Shown here piece by piece: positions 19,042 to 28,164 of a DNA stretch of 53,338 nt. The DNA is from Alsobacter ponti. Its GTDB lineage: Bacteria; Pseudomonadota; Alphaproteobacteria; Rhizobiales; Beijerinckiaceae. Where the stretch lies: contig NZ_JANCLU010000026.1 in NCBI RefSeq assembly GCF_024294805.1, positions 1 to 53,338 of the forward strand, read 5' to 3'. The notes under the pieces are model-generated. The model was given only the letters and a program-made list of their open reading frames with translations, was not told the DNA's origin and made no database searches. Both the position numbers and the translations under genes were made by a program. The first letter of the stretch is position 1. Each line of letters starts with the position of its first letter.

Positions 19042-20850
19042 TCAGGGAGTTTCCCGCCAGAGCGTTTCGGGCTGGAAGCCGAACAAAGGGGTGACGGCGG
19101 GCCGCTTCACCGCGGCGCTGTGCGCGACCCACTGCTCGGGCTGGTTGAACAGCGGGATCACATAAAACTGCGACAGCAGCACCCGGTCGAGGGCGCGGGT
19201 CGCCGCGACGAAGTCGTCGCGCTCGCGGGCGGAGAGCATGGCGTCGATCATCGCCTCAATGGCGGGGTTTCTCGCCCCGGCGTAGTTCAGCGAGCCCTGG
19301 CGGTCGGCGGCGCGGGCGCTCCAGCGTCCATACTGCTCGTTCCCGGGCGAGGGCGACGCGCCCCAGATGAACTGGATCATGTCGAAGTCGAACGAGGCGA
19401 GCCTGCGCCAGTACTGGACGTCATCGACGAGGCGCACGCGCATCGTCACGCCGATGCGCTGCAGGGACTGGGCGAAGTTCAGGGCCAGCCGCTCCTGGAC
19501 GCGGCTGGCGGCCAGGAACTCGATCGTCATCGGCTCGCCCGAGCCGGCCCGCCGCAGCACGCCGTCGTGGAGCGTCCACCCGGCCTTGTCGAGCAGATCG
19601 AGCGCCTTGCGGGCGAGTTCGCGGTCGCGGCCGCTGCCGTCCGCCTGGGCGGGACGCCACGTCCCGTCGAGAATGTCCGGACGGACGGCGTCGGGGAAGT
19701 GCGCCAGCAGCTCGCGTTCGCGCGCACTCGCGGGCCGGCCCGTCGAGGCCAGGTCCGAGCCCTGGAAATAGCTCGTGGTGCGCTGGTAGACGCCGTAGAA
19801 CAGGTTGCGGTTGACCCAGTCGAAGTCGAACAGCAGCCCCAGCGCCTCGCGCACGCGCGCGTCCGCAAACACCGGCCGGCGGGTGTTGAAGACGAGCGCG
19901 TTCATGCCCTTGGGGGTGCGGACCGTCACCGGGTCGCGCACGATCCGGCCGTCCGTCACCGCCGGGAAGTCGTAGCCCGTCATCCAGCGGGTCGGGCTGT
20001 CCTCGATCCGCACGTCGTAGAGGCCGCCCTTGAACGCCTCGAACAGCGAGTTGGCGTCGCGGTAGTAGTCGAAGCGGATCTCGTCGGGGTTGTAGAGGCC
20101 GCGCGAGATCGGCAGATCCTTGCCCCAGTAGTCCGGATTGCGCCGATAGGTGATGCTCTCGCCCGGCTTCACCTGCGCCACCACGTAGGGTCCCGAACCG
20201 ATCGGAGGGGCCAGCGTGGTTTCCTCGAACCGGTCGGCGTCGGTGGCGTGCCTAGGCAGGACCGGCATGAGGGCCAGAATCAGCGGCAGCTCGCGGTCGT
20301 CGGCCCCCGTCAGGTCGAAGCGCACGGTATGCGGATCCAGCGCCTCGGCCTTGACCGCCTTGGCGTACCAGTTGCGGAAGTTCGGCTTGCCCTTGGTCTT
20401 GAGCAGCGCCCAGGTGAACAGCACGTCGTCCGCCGTCACCGGGCGCCCGTCGGAGAAGCGCGCCTTCGGATTCAGCCGGAAAGTCACCCAGCTCCGGTCG
20501 TCGGGCGTCTCGATGCTTTCGGCGACCAGCCCGTAGAGGCTGAACGGCTCGTCGTAGGAGCGGGCCATCAGGGCCTGGGTGACGAGCCCGGTCGGCGGGG
20601 CGATGCCCTGCGCGGCGATGCCGCGCACCGAGAAGGTGTTGAGCGTGTCGAACGTCCCCTGCACGCCGAAAACGATTCGTCCGCCCTTCGGAGCGTCCGG
20701 GCGGGCGTAGGGAAGGGCGGTGAAATCCGCCGGCAGGGCGGGCTCGCCGTGCATCGCGATGCCGTGCCGCGGCTCAGCCGACGCGCCGGCGGCGGGGGCG
20801 AGAACGCTGACAAGGGCCGCGAGGGCCGTCGCTGCGATCGTTCGGATCAA
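19042..20850 (-). CDS. Family 5 extracellular solute-binding protein (YejA-like oligopeptide binding)
   Basis: 602 residues from a TTG at 20850; the nearby ATG at 20858 is out of frame with an immediate stop. A signal peptide (IRTIAATALAALVSVLAP...ASA) precedes a cluster-C binding fold: FDTLNTFSVRG, NPKARFSDGRPVTADDVLFTW and the long C-terminal lobe ending FNQPEQWVAHS. The sequence style (GIAMHGEPALP, FQGSDLASTG, FDFDMIQFIWGASPSPGNEQ) is that of YejA/microcin-C-type binding proteins. No permease or ATPase gene is adjacent, so it is an orphan or uses a remote transporter. Start of a minus-strand run with the ANL and FrnE-like genes. Confidence 0.88.
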   Translation of the reverse strand: MIRTIAATALAALVSVLAPAAGASAEPRHGIAMHGEPALPADFTALPYARPDAPKGGRIVFGVQGTFDTLNTFSVRGIAAQGIAPPTGLVTQALMARSYDEPFSLYGLVAESIETPDDRSWVTFRLNPKARFSDGRPVTADDVLFTWALLKTKGKPNFRNWYAKAVKAEALDPHTVRFDLTGADDRELPLILALMPVLPRHATDADRFEETTLAPPIGSGPYVVAQVKPGESITYRRNPDYWGKDLPISRGLYNPDEIRFDYYRDANSLFEAFKGGLYDVRIEDSPTRWMTGYDFPAVTDGRIVRDPVTVRTPKGMNALVFNTRRPVFADARVREALGLLFDFDWVNRNLFYGVYQRTTSYFQGSDLASTGRPASARERELLAHFPDAVRPDILDGTWRPAQADGSGRDRELARKALDLLDKAGWTLHDGVLRRAGSGEPMTIEFLAASRVQERLALNFAQSLQRIGVTMRVRLVDDVQYWRRLASFDFDMIQFIWGASPSPGNEQYGRWSARAADRQGSLNYAGARNPAIEAMIDAMLSARERDDFVAATRALDRVLLSQFYVIPLFNQPEQWVAHSAAVKRPAVTPLFGFQPETLWRETP

Positions 20851-21082
20851 AATGACATCCCGGGGAAGCGCGATTCGCGTGACGTTACCACGGAGACGTG
20901 TGCGGGCGCGGGCGGTCCGCTCCAGATTTGTTCTGGAAAACAGGCCCGGGAAGCGCTAAGAGCAGCGCCGTCCTGTCTTGCGGTGCAACACCGCGCCATC
21001 CTTGCCAGGCATCCTTGCCGAGGGGCGAGGAAGGCAGGGCGCACGCCCCGGCCCGCAGCCGTGATCTGAGAGGTTTTCGTCC

Positions 21083-21844
21083 ATGTCCTTCTTCCGGCCG
21101 TCGCGCCTGAGCCTCGCCATCCTCGCCGCCGCGGCGCTGTCGACCACCTCCGCCTTCGCGCAGACGGCGCCGAAGCCGGCGGCTCCCGCGCCCGCCAAGC
21201 CGGCCGCCCCGGCCCCCGGCGCTCCGCCGGCCGGCGCTCCCGGCGCCGCCCAGCAGGGTCCGACGGTTGTCCAGGTCAAGCCCGAGCCGTCCCAGCCCGA
21301 CTGGGTGAAGGTGTGCGGCAAGGACCAGGCCGCCAACAAGGAAATCTGCTACACGACGCGCGACTTCGTGTCCGACCAGGGCCAGCCCGTTCTCGCGGTG
21401 GCCATTTACGACATCAAGGGCGACGCCAACCGCATGGTGCGCTTCCTGATGCCGCTCGGCCTGCTGCTGCAGCCCGGCGTCCGCTTCGCGGCGGACCAGG
21501 GCAAGGCGGAGCCGGGCCGCTTCGCCATCTGCCTGCCGAACGGCTGCTTCGCCGAAGGCGTGATGAACGACGCCGGCATCGCCGCGCTCAAGAAGGCGAC
21601 GGCGCTGAACATCAGCGTGCAGAACCAGTTCGCCCGCGAGGTGACATTCCAGGTGCCGCTGGCCGGCTTCGGGAAGGCCTTCGATGGCCCGCCGATCGAC
21701 CCGGCCGTGCTCGAGCAGCAGCAGAAGCAGCTGCAGGAGCAGATGCAGAAGCAGGCCGAGGAGATGCGCAAGAAGCTCGAATCGGGCGGCGGCGCCGCTG
21801 CTCCGGGCCCCGGGGTTGCGCCCGCCCCCGCGCCGAAGCCCTGA
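21083..21844 (+). CDS. Invasion-associated locus B (IalB) family periplasmic protein
   Basis: 253 residues; signal peptide (SRLSLAILAAAALSTTSAFAQ) then a Pro/Ala-rich low-complexity linker (~28-60). The IalB domain (~70-210) follows: WVKVCGKDQAANKEICYTTRDF with paired cysteines, GVRFAADQGKAEPGRFAICLPNGCFAEG with another pair, and FQVPLAGFGKAFDGPP. A Gln/Glu-rich coiled coil (QQQKQLQEQMQKQAEEM) ends the protein. Role in most Hyphomicrobiales unknown; in Bartonella it is linked to erythrocyte invasion. A strong terminator follows. Confidence 0.9.
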   Translation: MSFFRPSRLSLAILAAAALSTTSAFAQTAPKPAAPAPAKPAAPAPGAPPAGAPGAAQQGPTVVQVKPEPSQPDWVKVCGKDQAANKEICYTTRDFVSDQGQPVLAVAIYDIKGDANRMVRFLMPLGLLLQPGVRFAADQGKAEPGRFAICLPNGCFAEGVMNDAGIAALKKATALNISVQNQFAREVTFQVPLAGFGKAFDGPPIDPAVLEQQQKQLQEQMQKQAEEMRKKLESGGGAAAPGPGVAPAPAPKP

Positions 21845-21893
21845 CGGGGAGGGGCGGCGCGCCCGCCCTTCCGCCGAAGCGATCCGACCTGAC

Positions 21894-21925
21894 GAAAAGC
21901 CCCCGGTCTCGGCCGGGGGCTTTTC
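21894..21925. terminator. Bidirectional rho-independent terminator
   Basis: GAAAAGCCCCCGG (21894-21906) and CCGGGGGCTTTTC (21913-21925) form a perfect 13-bp stem with loop TCTCGG. The A-run and T-run at the ends give a U-tract on both strands. It separates the convergent ialB-family and hspQ genes. Confidence 0.9.
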
Positions 21926-21973
21926 GATTCGGGGACGGGAGCAGAAATCAGAGAAGCGGCCGCGCCGGCGCGA

Positions 21974-22303
21974 TCAGTTCAACATGTCGCGGCGCGCGAC
22001 GTAGATTCCGTCTTCGCTGCGAACGAAGATGTCGGTGACCTGGGGGTGGCGGATCGGGTCGCCCGAGGTGTCCGGAAGCAGATTTTGCTCCGACACGTAG
22101 GCGACATACTCCGTCTCCGCGTTCTCCGCGAACAGGTGGTAGAAGGGTTGGTCCTTCGACGGACGAACGTCCTCGGGAATGGAGTTGTACCATTCCTCGG
22201 TATTATTGAACGTGGGATCCACGTCAAAAATGACGCCCCGGAAAGGGTAGAAGCGATGCTTCACCACCTGCCCCAGGGCGAATTTTGCTTTGCGAGCCTT
22301 CAT
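21974..22303 (-). CDS. hspQ: Heat shock protein HspQ (hemimethylated-DNA-binding YccV family)
   Basis: 109 residues from the ATG at 22303; a TTG at 22342 would add 13 non-conserved residues. Contains the family blocks AKFALGQVVKHRFYPFRGVIFDVDP, PFYHLFAENAETEYVAYVSEQNL and the ending region HPQVTDIFV. HspQ binds hemimethylated oriC in E. coli and acts as a specificity factor for Lon in Yersinia/Salmonella; here likely a small cytosolic proteostasis factor. Downstream of the aldolase gene by 52 bases. Confidence 0.92.
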   Translation of the reverse strand: MKARKAKFALGQVVKHRFYPFRGVIFDVDPTFNNTEEWYNSIPEDVRPSKDQPFYHLFAENAETEYVAYVSEQNLLPDTSGDPIRHPQVTDIFVRSEDGIYVARRDMLN

Positions 22304-22355
22304 CTTGAGCGTTTGGATACGCCCGCCCGCGTGTCCGGTCAATTCGGGAGACTTC

Positions 22356-23402
22356 TTACCGTCCGAAGCCGTACAATTCGCCGAGCTCCGGATCGCGGGC
22401 GGCGACGCCGCGCGCGAGGTCGACGATGACCTTGGCCTGCTTCCAGGTGGCGTCGTCCTGCATCTTGCCGTCGATCATCACCGCGCCACTCCCGTCCGGC
22501 ATGGCGTCGAGGATTCGGCGCGCGAAGGCTACCTCGCCCGGGTCGGGGCTGAAGACGCGCTTGGCTATGCCGATTTGCGAGGGATGCAGCGTCCACGCGC
22601 CGGCGCAGCCGAGCAGGAAGGCATTGCGGAACTGCGCCTCGCAGGCCTGCGCGTCCGAGAAGTCGCCGAACGGGCCGTAGAACGCCTTGAGGCCGTTGGC
22701 GGCGCAGGCGTCCACCATCTTGGCGATGGTGTAGTGCCAAAGATCCTGCTGGGCCACGGCGCGGTCGCGACCCTCGACCGGGTCGGCGATCACCTTGTAG
22801 TCGGGATGGCCGCCGCCGACCCTTGTGGTCTTCATCGCGCGCGACGCCGCCAGATCGGCCGGTCCCAGGCTCATGCCGTGCATGCGCGGCGAGGCCTGCG
22901 CGATGGCGTCGACGTTCTTCACGCCCTCCGCCGTTTCGAGGATGGCGTGGATGAGAATCGGCTTTGGCAGTTGATGGCGCGCTTCGAGCTGGGCCAGCAG
23001 CTGGTCGAGATAGTGGATGTCCCACGGTCCCTCGACCTTGGGCAGCATCACGACATCAAGCTTGCCGCCGACCTCCGCCGCAATGCGGGTGACGTCGTCC
23101 AGCATCCACGGGCTGTTCAGCGCGTTGATGCGGGTCCACAGCCCGGTGGCGCCGAAATCCGTCGCGCGCGCCATGGCGATGAAGCCCTCGCGCGCGGCCT
23201 CCTTCGCCTCGACAGGGATCGCGTCCTCCAGATTGCCGAGCACCACGTCGACCTGCCCGGCGAGCTCCGGAACCTTGGCCCGCACCTTCTCCAGATGCGG
23301 CGGGACGAAGTGGATCATCCGTTCAAGCCGCACGGGAAGCTCGCGCAGCGGCTCCGGCGCGCCAATGGCGAGAGGCCGAAAGAAGTTGCGGGCGAGCTTC
23401 AT
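22356..23402 (-). CDS. HpcH/HpaI (CitE-like) aldolase, malyl-CoA lyase-like
   Basis: 348 residues, TIM-barrel aldolase of the citrate-lyase-beta/malyl-CoA lyase group. Landmarks: NLEDAIP (metal/CoA region, ~57), [34 protein letters not shown] (acidic metal ligand), GPADLAAS, and AWTLHPSQI. The C-terminal [19 protein letters not shown] resembles the Mcl1/MclA tail. Likely reversible cleavage of a (methyl)malyl-CoA-type thioester in the cytosol; exact substrate not decidable. No other ethylmalonyl-CoA or serine-cycle genes are in the window. Confidence 0.85.
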   Translation of the reverse strand: MKLARNFFRPLAIGAPEPLRELPVRLERMIHFVPPHLEKVRAKVPELAGQVDVVLGNLEDAIPVEAKEAAREGFIAMARATDFGATGLWTRINALNSPWMLDDVTRIAAEVGGKLDVVMLPKVEGPWDIHYLDQLLAQLEARHQLPKPILIHAILETAEGVKNVDAIAQASPRMHGMSLGPADLAASRAMKTTRVGGGHPDYKVIADPVEGRDRAVAQQDLWHYTIAKMVDACAANGLKAFYGPFGDFSDAQACEAQFRNAFLLGCAGAWTLHPSQIGIAKRVFSPDPGEVAFARRILDAMPDGSGAVMIDGKMQDDATWKQAKVIVDLARGVAARDPELGELYGFGR

Positions 23403-23485
23403 GTCGAGGGCTCCGATCGGTCGTTACTGCGGCGCACAATTTGCCCGCGCTGCACGCCGCAGGCAATCGGCCATCCGGCTACGGG

Positions 23486-24430
23486 TCAGCGAGCCCAGCG
23501 CCGGTGTCCCCACATCCATTGCCCGGGCGTCTCGCGGATCCAGCGCTCGAACACGGCCTGCAGCGCTTCGGTGGCGTCCCGCACGTCGGCTTCCCGGTCG
23601 GCCGAACGCGACACGGGGACGATCTCCGCCGTGACCAGGAAATGCGCCCCCTCGAGGCGGCGCACGCGCGCGGCGATCAGGGGCACGTTGCAGGCGCGGG
23701 CGAGCAGGGCCGGGAAGGGCGTCGAGGGGGCCGGACGGCCGAAGAACGGCGCCGGGACGCCCCTGCGCTCGCGCAGGTCGGCGAGCACGGCGAGGGCGCC
23801 GCCGCCGCGCACGATCCGCATGAGCCGCATCACCGTGTCAGGGGCCTTGCTGAACAGGCCGAGCGGATAGAATGGCGCGCGCAACGCCGTCACGTCGCGG
23901 TCGACGAGGGGGTTCTTGAGGCTCTGGTAGATGCCGGCGATCGGACGTCCCACACTGGCCGCCGCCAGGGCGGCGAGTTCCCAGTTGCCGGCATGCATGC
24001 TGGCCATGACGCAGCCCTGCTTGCCGGCAAACAGCTCGGCGATCTCCGGCGACAGCTCGACCCGGATGCGCGAAGGCTCGGCCACGAAGTCGGCCAGGTG
24101 GAACGCTTCGCCGAACGTCCGCCCGAGCACCTCCCACATCTCGGCCAGTATGGCCTCGCGCTGCCCGGCGTCGAGCTCCGGCATGGCGGCCATCAGGTTG
24201 GCCCGGGCGCGCGCGTGCCGCTTCAGCCAGGGCGCGACAAAGCGCCAGATGCGGCCGGAGACGGCGGAGGCGCGGTCCAGCGGCATGGCGCGAAAGAGGG
24301 CGGCCACGAGCCGGAAGCCGGCGTGCTCAAGGCGCGCCAGCGGACCGGCCGCGATCCGGCCGGGCGACGGCGTCGGCTCGTCGGCCGCCTCGTTCCCGAC
24401 GGTGATGGACCCGCCCCTGACCTTCGACAC
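23486..24430 (-). CDS. Lipid A biosynthesis lauroyl/myristoyl acyltransferase family (LpxL/HtrB-like)
   Basis: 314 residues from a GTG at 24430. The LPLAT fold shows the catalytic HX4E as HAGNWE (about residue 144), the acceptor-binding GGGALAVLADLRERRGVPAPFFGRPAP block, and a C-terminal WIRETPGQWMWGHRRW, the canonical end of LpxL-type enzymes. A short hydrophobic helix near residue 35 could anchor it to the inner membrane. Transfers a secondary acyl chain to Kdo2-lipid A or a related glycolipid. Divergent from the AEC transporter. Confidence 0.9.
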   Translation of the reverse strand: MSKVRGGSITVGNEAADEPTPSPGRIAAGPLARLEHAGFRLVAALFRAMPLDRASAVSGRIWRFVAPWLKRHARARANLMAAMPELDAGQREAILAEMWEVLGRTFGEAFHLADFVAEPSRIRVELSPEIAELFAGKQGCVMASMHAGNWELAALAAASVGRPIAGIYQSLKNPLVDRDVTALRAPFYPLGLFSKAPDTVMRLMRIVRGGGALAVLADLRERRGVPAPFFGRPAPSTPFPALLARACNVPLIAARVRRLEGAHFLVTAEIVPVSRSADREADVRDATEALQAVFERWIRETPGQWMWGHRRWAR

Positions 24431-24596
24431 CGAAGCTGCGTCTCCCTGCTTGCGCGCACGGCTGCTAGCACGGCTCGTGCCAACCGGGAAGCGGGAACGC
24501 GGCGCGACGGCGGCAAGCCGCGCGCCGATCCCGGTTGACGCTCGGGGGGCGCGCCCCTAAGAGCCGGGCGACGAAGCCCAGCGGAACGGACACGTC

Positions 24597-25559
24597 GTGA
24601 CGAGCGTCGCCTCACTCGCCTTGCCGTTCTTCGGCCTCATCTTCCTCGGCTTCGGGTGCGGCAAGCTCCTGAAATATCCCGAGGCCGGCCTGCAGTGGAT
24701 GAACTTCTTCATCGTCTACGTCGCGCTGCCCAGCCTGTTCTTCAAGCTGATCTCCGCCGCTCCCCTCGAGCAGCTCGCCAACTGGCCGTTCGTGATGGGA
24801 ACGACGGCGGCGACGTTCATCGCCTTCTGCATCGCCTTCGCGGTCGGCATGCTCGCCACCCGCGGCAACATCCAGGAATCCACCGTTCAGGGCGTCGTCG
24901 GGGCCTACGCAAACATCGGCTACATGGGTCCTGGCCTGACCATCGCCGCGCTGGGGCAGGGCGCCATCGTGCCGACCGCGCTGATCTTCGTGTTCGACAA
25001 CATCCTGCTGTTCACGCTGGTCCCCTTCATGATGGCGATGGGGCGGCGCGGCTCCATGAACGTGGCGGCGACCGCCTGGTATGTCGTCAAGCGCGTGGTG
25101 ACGCACCCGTTCAACGTCGCGACGGCCGTGGCGGTGCTCGCCGCCTATCTGCGCTTCACGCCGCCCGAGGCGCTGGACGCGATGATCTCATTCCTCAAGA
25201 ACGCCGCCGCGCCCTGCGCCCTGTTCACCATGGGCGTGACGGTGGCGCTACGGCCGCTCAAGCGCGTGCCCTACGAAATGCCGGCGCTGATGCTCATCAA
25301 GATCGTGCTGCACCCGCTTCTGGTGTGGCTGATCCTGTCGTGGCTCGGCGATTTCGGGCGGGAGTGGACCTTCACCGCCGTGCTGATGGCGGCGCTGCCG
25401 CCGGCCCTCAACGTGTTCGTGATCGCCAACCAGTACCAGGTCTATGTCGAGCGGGCCTCGACGGCGATCCTGCTCGGCACGCTGATCTCGGTCGTCACCG
25501 TCACCTCGCTTCTCGTCCTGATGGTCGAGAACAGGATCCCCTACGACCTGTTTCCCTGA
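24597..25559 (+). CDS. AEC family transporter (auxin efflux carrier-like)
   Basis: 320 residues from a GTG at 24597. About ten hydrophobic helices in two five-helix repeats. The crossover region GAYANIGYMGPGLTIAALGQGA (~100-121) and the second-half AALPPALNVFVIANQY (~264-279) carry the helix-breaking prolines of the AEC/BART fold. Inner-membrane carrier for an organic anion such as malate or malonate. Closely followed by the CoA-transferase gene (50-base gap), so possibly a two-gene unit for an organic acid. Confidence 0.88.
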   Translation: MTSVASLALPFFGLIFLGFGCGKLLKYPEAGLQWMNFFIVYVALPSLFFKLISAAPLEQLANWPFVMGTTAATFIAFCIAFAVGMLATRGNIQESTVQGVVGAYANIGYMGPGLTIAALGQGAIVPTALIFVFDNILLFTLVPFMMAMGRRGSMNVAATAWYVVKRVVTHPFNVATAVAVLAAYLRFTPPEALDAMISFLKNAAAPCALFTMGVTVALRPLKRVPYEMPALMLIKIVLHPLLVWLILSWLGDFGREWTFTAVLMAALPPALNVFVIANQYQVYVERASTAILLGTLISVVTVTSLLVLMVENRIPYDLFP

Positions 25560-25609
25560 GTTCCATTCGGCCGCGGTTTCGCTACGCTGCCCCCATTTGG
25601 GGATTGCGC

Positions 25610-26662
25610 ATGGCTCAACCGCTCGAGGGTATCGTCGTTCTCGATTTCAGCACGCTGCTGCCCGGCCCGCTCGCGACATTGCTGCTGGCGGAGGCGGGCG
25701 CGAAGGTCATCAAGATCGAGCGGCCGGAAGGCGACGACATGCGCCGCTTCGCGCCGCGCCTCGGGGCCAGCTCCGCGCCCTACATCGTCCTCAACCGCGG
25801 CAAGACCGTGTTGCCGATCGACCTCAAGTCCAGGGAGGCGATGGCCACGCTGGAGCCGCTGATCCGTAGCGCCGACGTGCTCGTCGAGCAGTTCCGGCCC
25901 GGCGTCATGGACCGTCTCGGGCTCGGCTACGAGGCGCTGCGCGCCATCAACCCGCGCCTCGTCTATTGCTCGATCACCGGCTACGGGCAGGACGGGCCGC
26001 GCGCGCACCAGGCCGGGCACGACCTCAACTACCAGGCGGTGACGGGGCTGCTGTCGCTCTCCCCCTCGCTTCCGGCGTCGCTGGTGGCCGATATCGCCGG
26101 CGGCGCCATGCCCGCCGTGATGAACATCCTGCTGGCGCTGCGCCAGCGCGACGCGACGGGCGAGGGCCAGCGCCTCGACATCGCCATGGCCGACGCCATG
26201 TTCACCTTCGCCTGGTTCGCGCTGGCGGAGGGCCACGCCACCGGCCGCTTCCCGCGCGCCGGAGAGAACATGCTGGCGGGCGGCTCGCCGCGCTACCAGC
26301 TCTATCCCACGGCGGACGGCCGCCTGCTGGCGGTCGGCGCGCTGGAGGAGAAATTCTGGAGCCGGTTCTGCGCCGCCATCGACCTGCCGCTGGCCCTGCG
26401 CGGCGAAGCCGCCGATCCGGCGGCGACCCGGGCCGCCGTGGCGCGGCTCGTCGCCGCCCGCCCGAGCGCGCATTGGCGCGCGGTGTTCGACACGCTCGAC
26501 TGCTGCTGCACCGTCGTCGAGCATCTCGACGAGGCTCTCGCCGACCCTCACTTCGAGGCGCGAGGCCTGTTCGGCTGGACGGCGCGCGGCGAGGCGGGCG
26601 AGAGCCTGCCCGCGATCGTCACGCCGATCGCGCCGGCCTTCCGCAAGCCTGACGAGCCCTGA
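25610..26662 (+). CDS. CaiB/BaiF (family III) CoA-transferase, alpha-methylacyl-CoA racemase-like
   Basis: 350 residues from the ATG at 25610. N-terminal LDFSTLLPGPLATLLLAEAGAKVIKIERPEGDDMR, then VLVEQFRPGVMDRLGLGYEAL and YCSITGYGQDGPRAHQAGHDLNYQAVTG. The GHDxNY motif carries the aspartate that is a catalytic base in alpha-methylacyl-CoA racemase and the nucleophile position in formyl-CoA transferase. The following EHATGRFPRAGENMLAGGSPRY-like segment fits the racemase branch. Probably racemises or transfers CoA to a branched acyl-CoA. Three bases separate its stop from the convergent rimO. Confidence 0.88.
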   Translation: MAQPLEGIVVLDFSTLLPGPLATLLLAEAGAKVIKIERPEGDDMRRFAPRLGASSAPYIVLNRGKTVLPIDLKSREAMATLEPLIRSADVLVEQFRPGVMDRLGLGYEALRAINPRLVYCSITGYGQDGPRAHQAGHDLNYQAVTGLLSLSPSLPASLVADIAGGAMPAVMNILLALRQRDATGEGQRLDIAMADAMFTFAWFALAEGHATGRFPRAGENMLAGGSPRYQLYPTADGRLLAVGALEEKFWSRFCAAIDLPLALRGEAADPAATRAAVARLVAARPSAHWRAVFDTLDCCCTVVEHLDEALADPHFEARGLFGWTARGEAGESLPAIVTPIAPAFRKPDEP

Positions 26663-26665
26663 GCC

Positions 26666-27982
26666 TCAGACGGCGATGCCGTGGAGGTCGTAGGCGTCGG
26701 CCCGCTCGATCTTCACGGTCACGATGTCGCCGGCGCGCAGCGGGCGGCGGCTCGCGACATAGACGGACCCGTCGATCTCCGGCGCGTCCCACTGCGAGCG
26801 GCCCCGGGAGACGGTGGGGCCGGGCTCGTCGACGATCACCTTGAGCCGCTTGCCGACCCTCGACTGCAGGCGGCGCGCGCTGATCGCCTGCTGCGCCTCC
26901 ATGAAGCGGTTCCAGCGGGTCTGCTTCACCTCTTCGGGGACGGGAGGCAGGCCGAGGTCGTTCGCCGGCGCGCCCTTCACGGCCTCGTACTTGAAGCAGC
27001 CGACGCGTTCCAGCCTGGCTTCCTTGAGGAAGTCCAGCATCAGCTCGAAGTCCTCCTCCGTCTCGCCGGGGAAGCCGACGATGAAGGTCGAGCGGATGCC
27101 GAGATCGGGGCAGATCTCGCGCCAGCGGCGGATCCGGTCCAGCGTCTTGTCCTGCGCGGCCGGGCGACGCATCGCCTTCAGCACGGTCGGGGAGGCGTGC
27201 TGGAAGGGGATGTCGAGATAGGGCAGCACCAGCCCGTCCGCCATGAGGCCGATCACCTCGTCGACGTGGGGGTAGGGGTAGACGTAGTGCAGGCGCACCC
27301 ACGCGCCGAGCGAGCCCAGTTCGCGCGACAGGTCGAGGAACTTGGCGCGCACCTCGCGGTCCTGCCATTTGCTGGCGGCGTATTTCAGGTCGACCCCATA
27401 GGCCGAGGTGTCCTGGGAGATGACGAGCAGTTCCTTGACGCCCGCCTTCACCAGCTTCTCGGCCTCGCGCAGCACCTCCGCGGCCGGGCGCGACACCAGG
27501 TCGCCGCGCAGCTTCGGGATGATGCAGAAGGTGCAACGATTGTTGCAACCCTCTGAAATCTTGAGATAGGCGTAGTGGCGCGGCGTCAGCTTCACGCCCT
27601 GCGCCGGAACCAGGTCGAGGTAGGGATCGTGCGCCGGCGGCGCCACCGCGTGCACCGCCGAGACCACGCTCTCGTAGGCTTGCGGGCCGGTGATGGCGAG
27701 GACGTCGGCGTGGACAGCGCGGATCTGCTCGGGCTCCGCGCCCATGCAGCCGGTGACGATAACCTTGCCGTTCTTGTTCAGGGCCTCGCCGATGGCGGCC
27801 AGCGACTCCGCCTTGGCGCTGTCGAGAAAGCCGCAGGTGTTGACGATGACCGCGTCCGCGCCCTCGTGCGTCTTCACCAGCTCGTAGCCTTCGGCCCGAA
27901 GCGTCGTGATGATCCGCTCGCTGTCGACGAGCGCCTTGGGGCAGCCGAGCGACACGAAGGAGATTTTCGGCTGATGGGTCAT
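26666..27982 (-). CDS. rimO: Ribosomal protein S12 methylthiotransferase
   Basis: 438 residues from the ATG at 27982. N-terminal UPF0004 domain with three cluster cysteines in [22 protein letters not shown] and TGCMGA. The radical-SAM CxxxCxxC is in [14 protein letters not shown] (~150), with [12 protein letters not shown] and HVYPYPH-type strands, and a C-terminal TRAM domain ([21 protein letters not shown]). Adds a beta-methylthio group to Asp of S12. Full length; adjacent divergent gene is the glucan biosynthesis gene. Confidence 0.95.
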   Translation of the reverse strand: MTHQPKISFVSLGCPKALVDSERIITTLRAEGYELVKTHEGADAVIVNTCGFLDSAKAESLAAIGEALNKNGKVIVTGCMGAEPEQIRAVHADVLAITGPQAYESVVSAVHAVAPPAHDPYLDLVPAQGVKLTPRHYAYLKISEGCNNRCTFCIIPKLRGDLVSRPAAEVLREAEKLVKAGVKELLVISQDTSAYGVDLKYAASKWQDREVRAKFLDLSRELGSLGAWVRLHYVYPYPHVDEVIGLMADGLVLPYLDIPFQHASPTVLKAMRRPAAQDKTLDRIRRWREICPDLGIRSTFIVGFPGETEEDFELMLDFLKEARLERVGCFKYEAVKGAPANDLGLPPVPEEVKQTRWNRFMEAQQAISARRLQSRVGKRLKVIVDEPGPTVSRGRSQWDAPEIDGSVYVASRRPLRAGDIVTVKIERADAYDLHGIAV

Positions 27983-28164
27983 CCGGGCCTCTGATGCACG
28001 CAGGCGACCGCCGCGGCGGGGGCCGCGCGGTCGGCTCGACGTTGGCGAAAGTCGCTCTCCCATACAGCGCGCGACGCCTCAGGACAATGTCCGTGTCCGC
28101 CCGGAGGCGAGGGAACGGTCGCCGTTCCCGCCACGTTGCCGGTCGTGAACGGAAGGAGACCAGA

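Noticed and set aside
17203-21069. 1288-codon open frame on the plus strand
   Set aside because: Antisense to the FrnE-like, ANL and binding-protein genes, crossing three real gene boundaries; no domain similarity.
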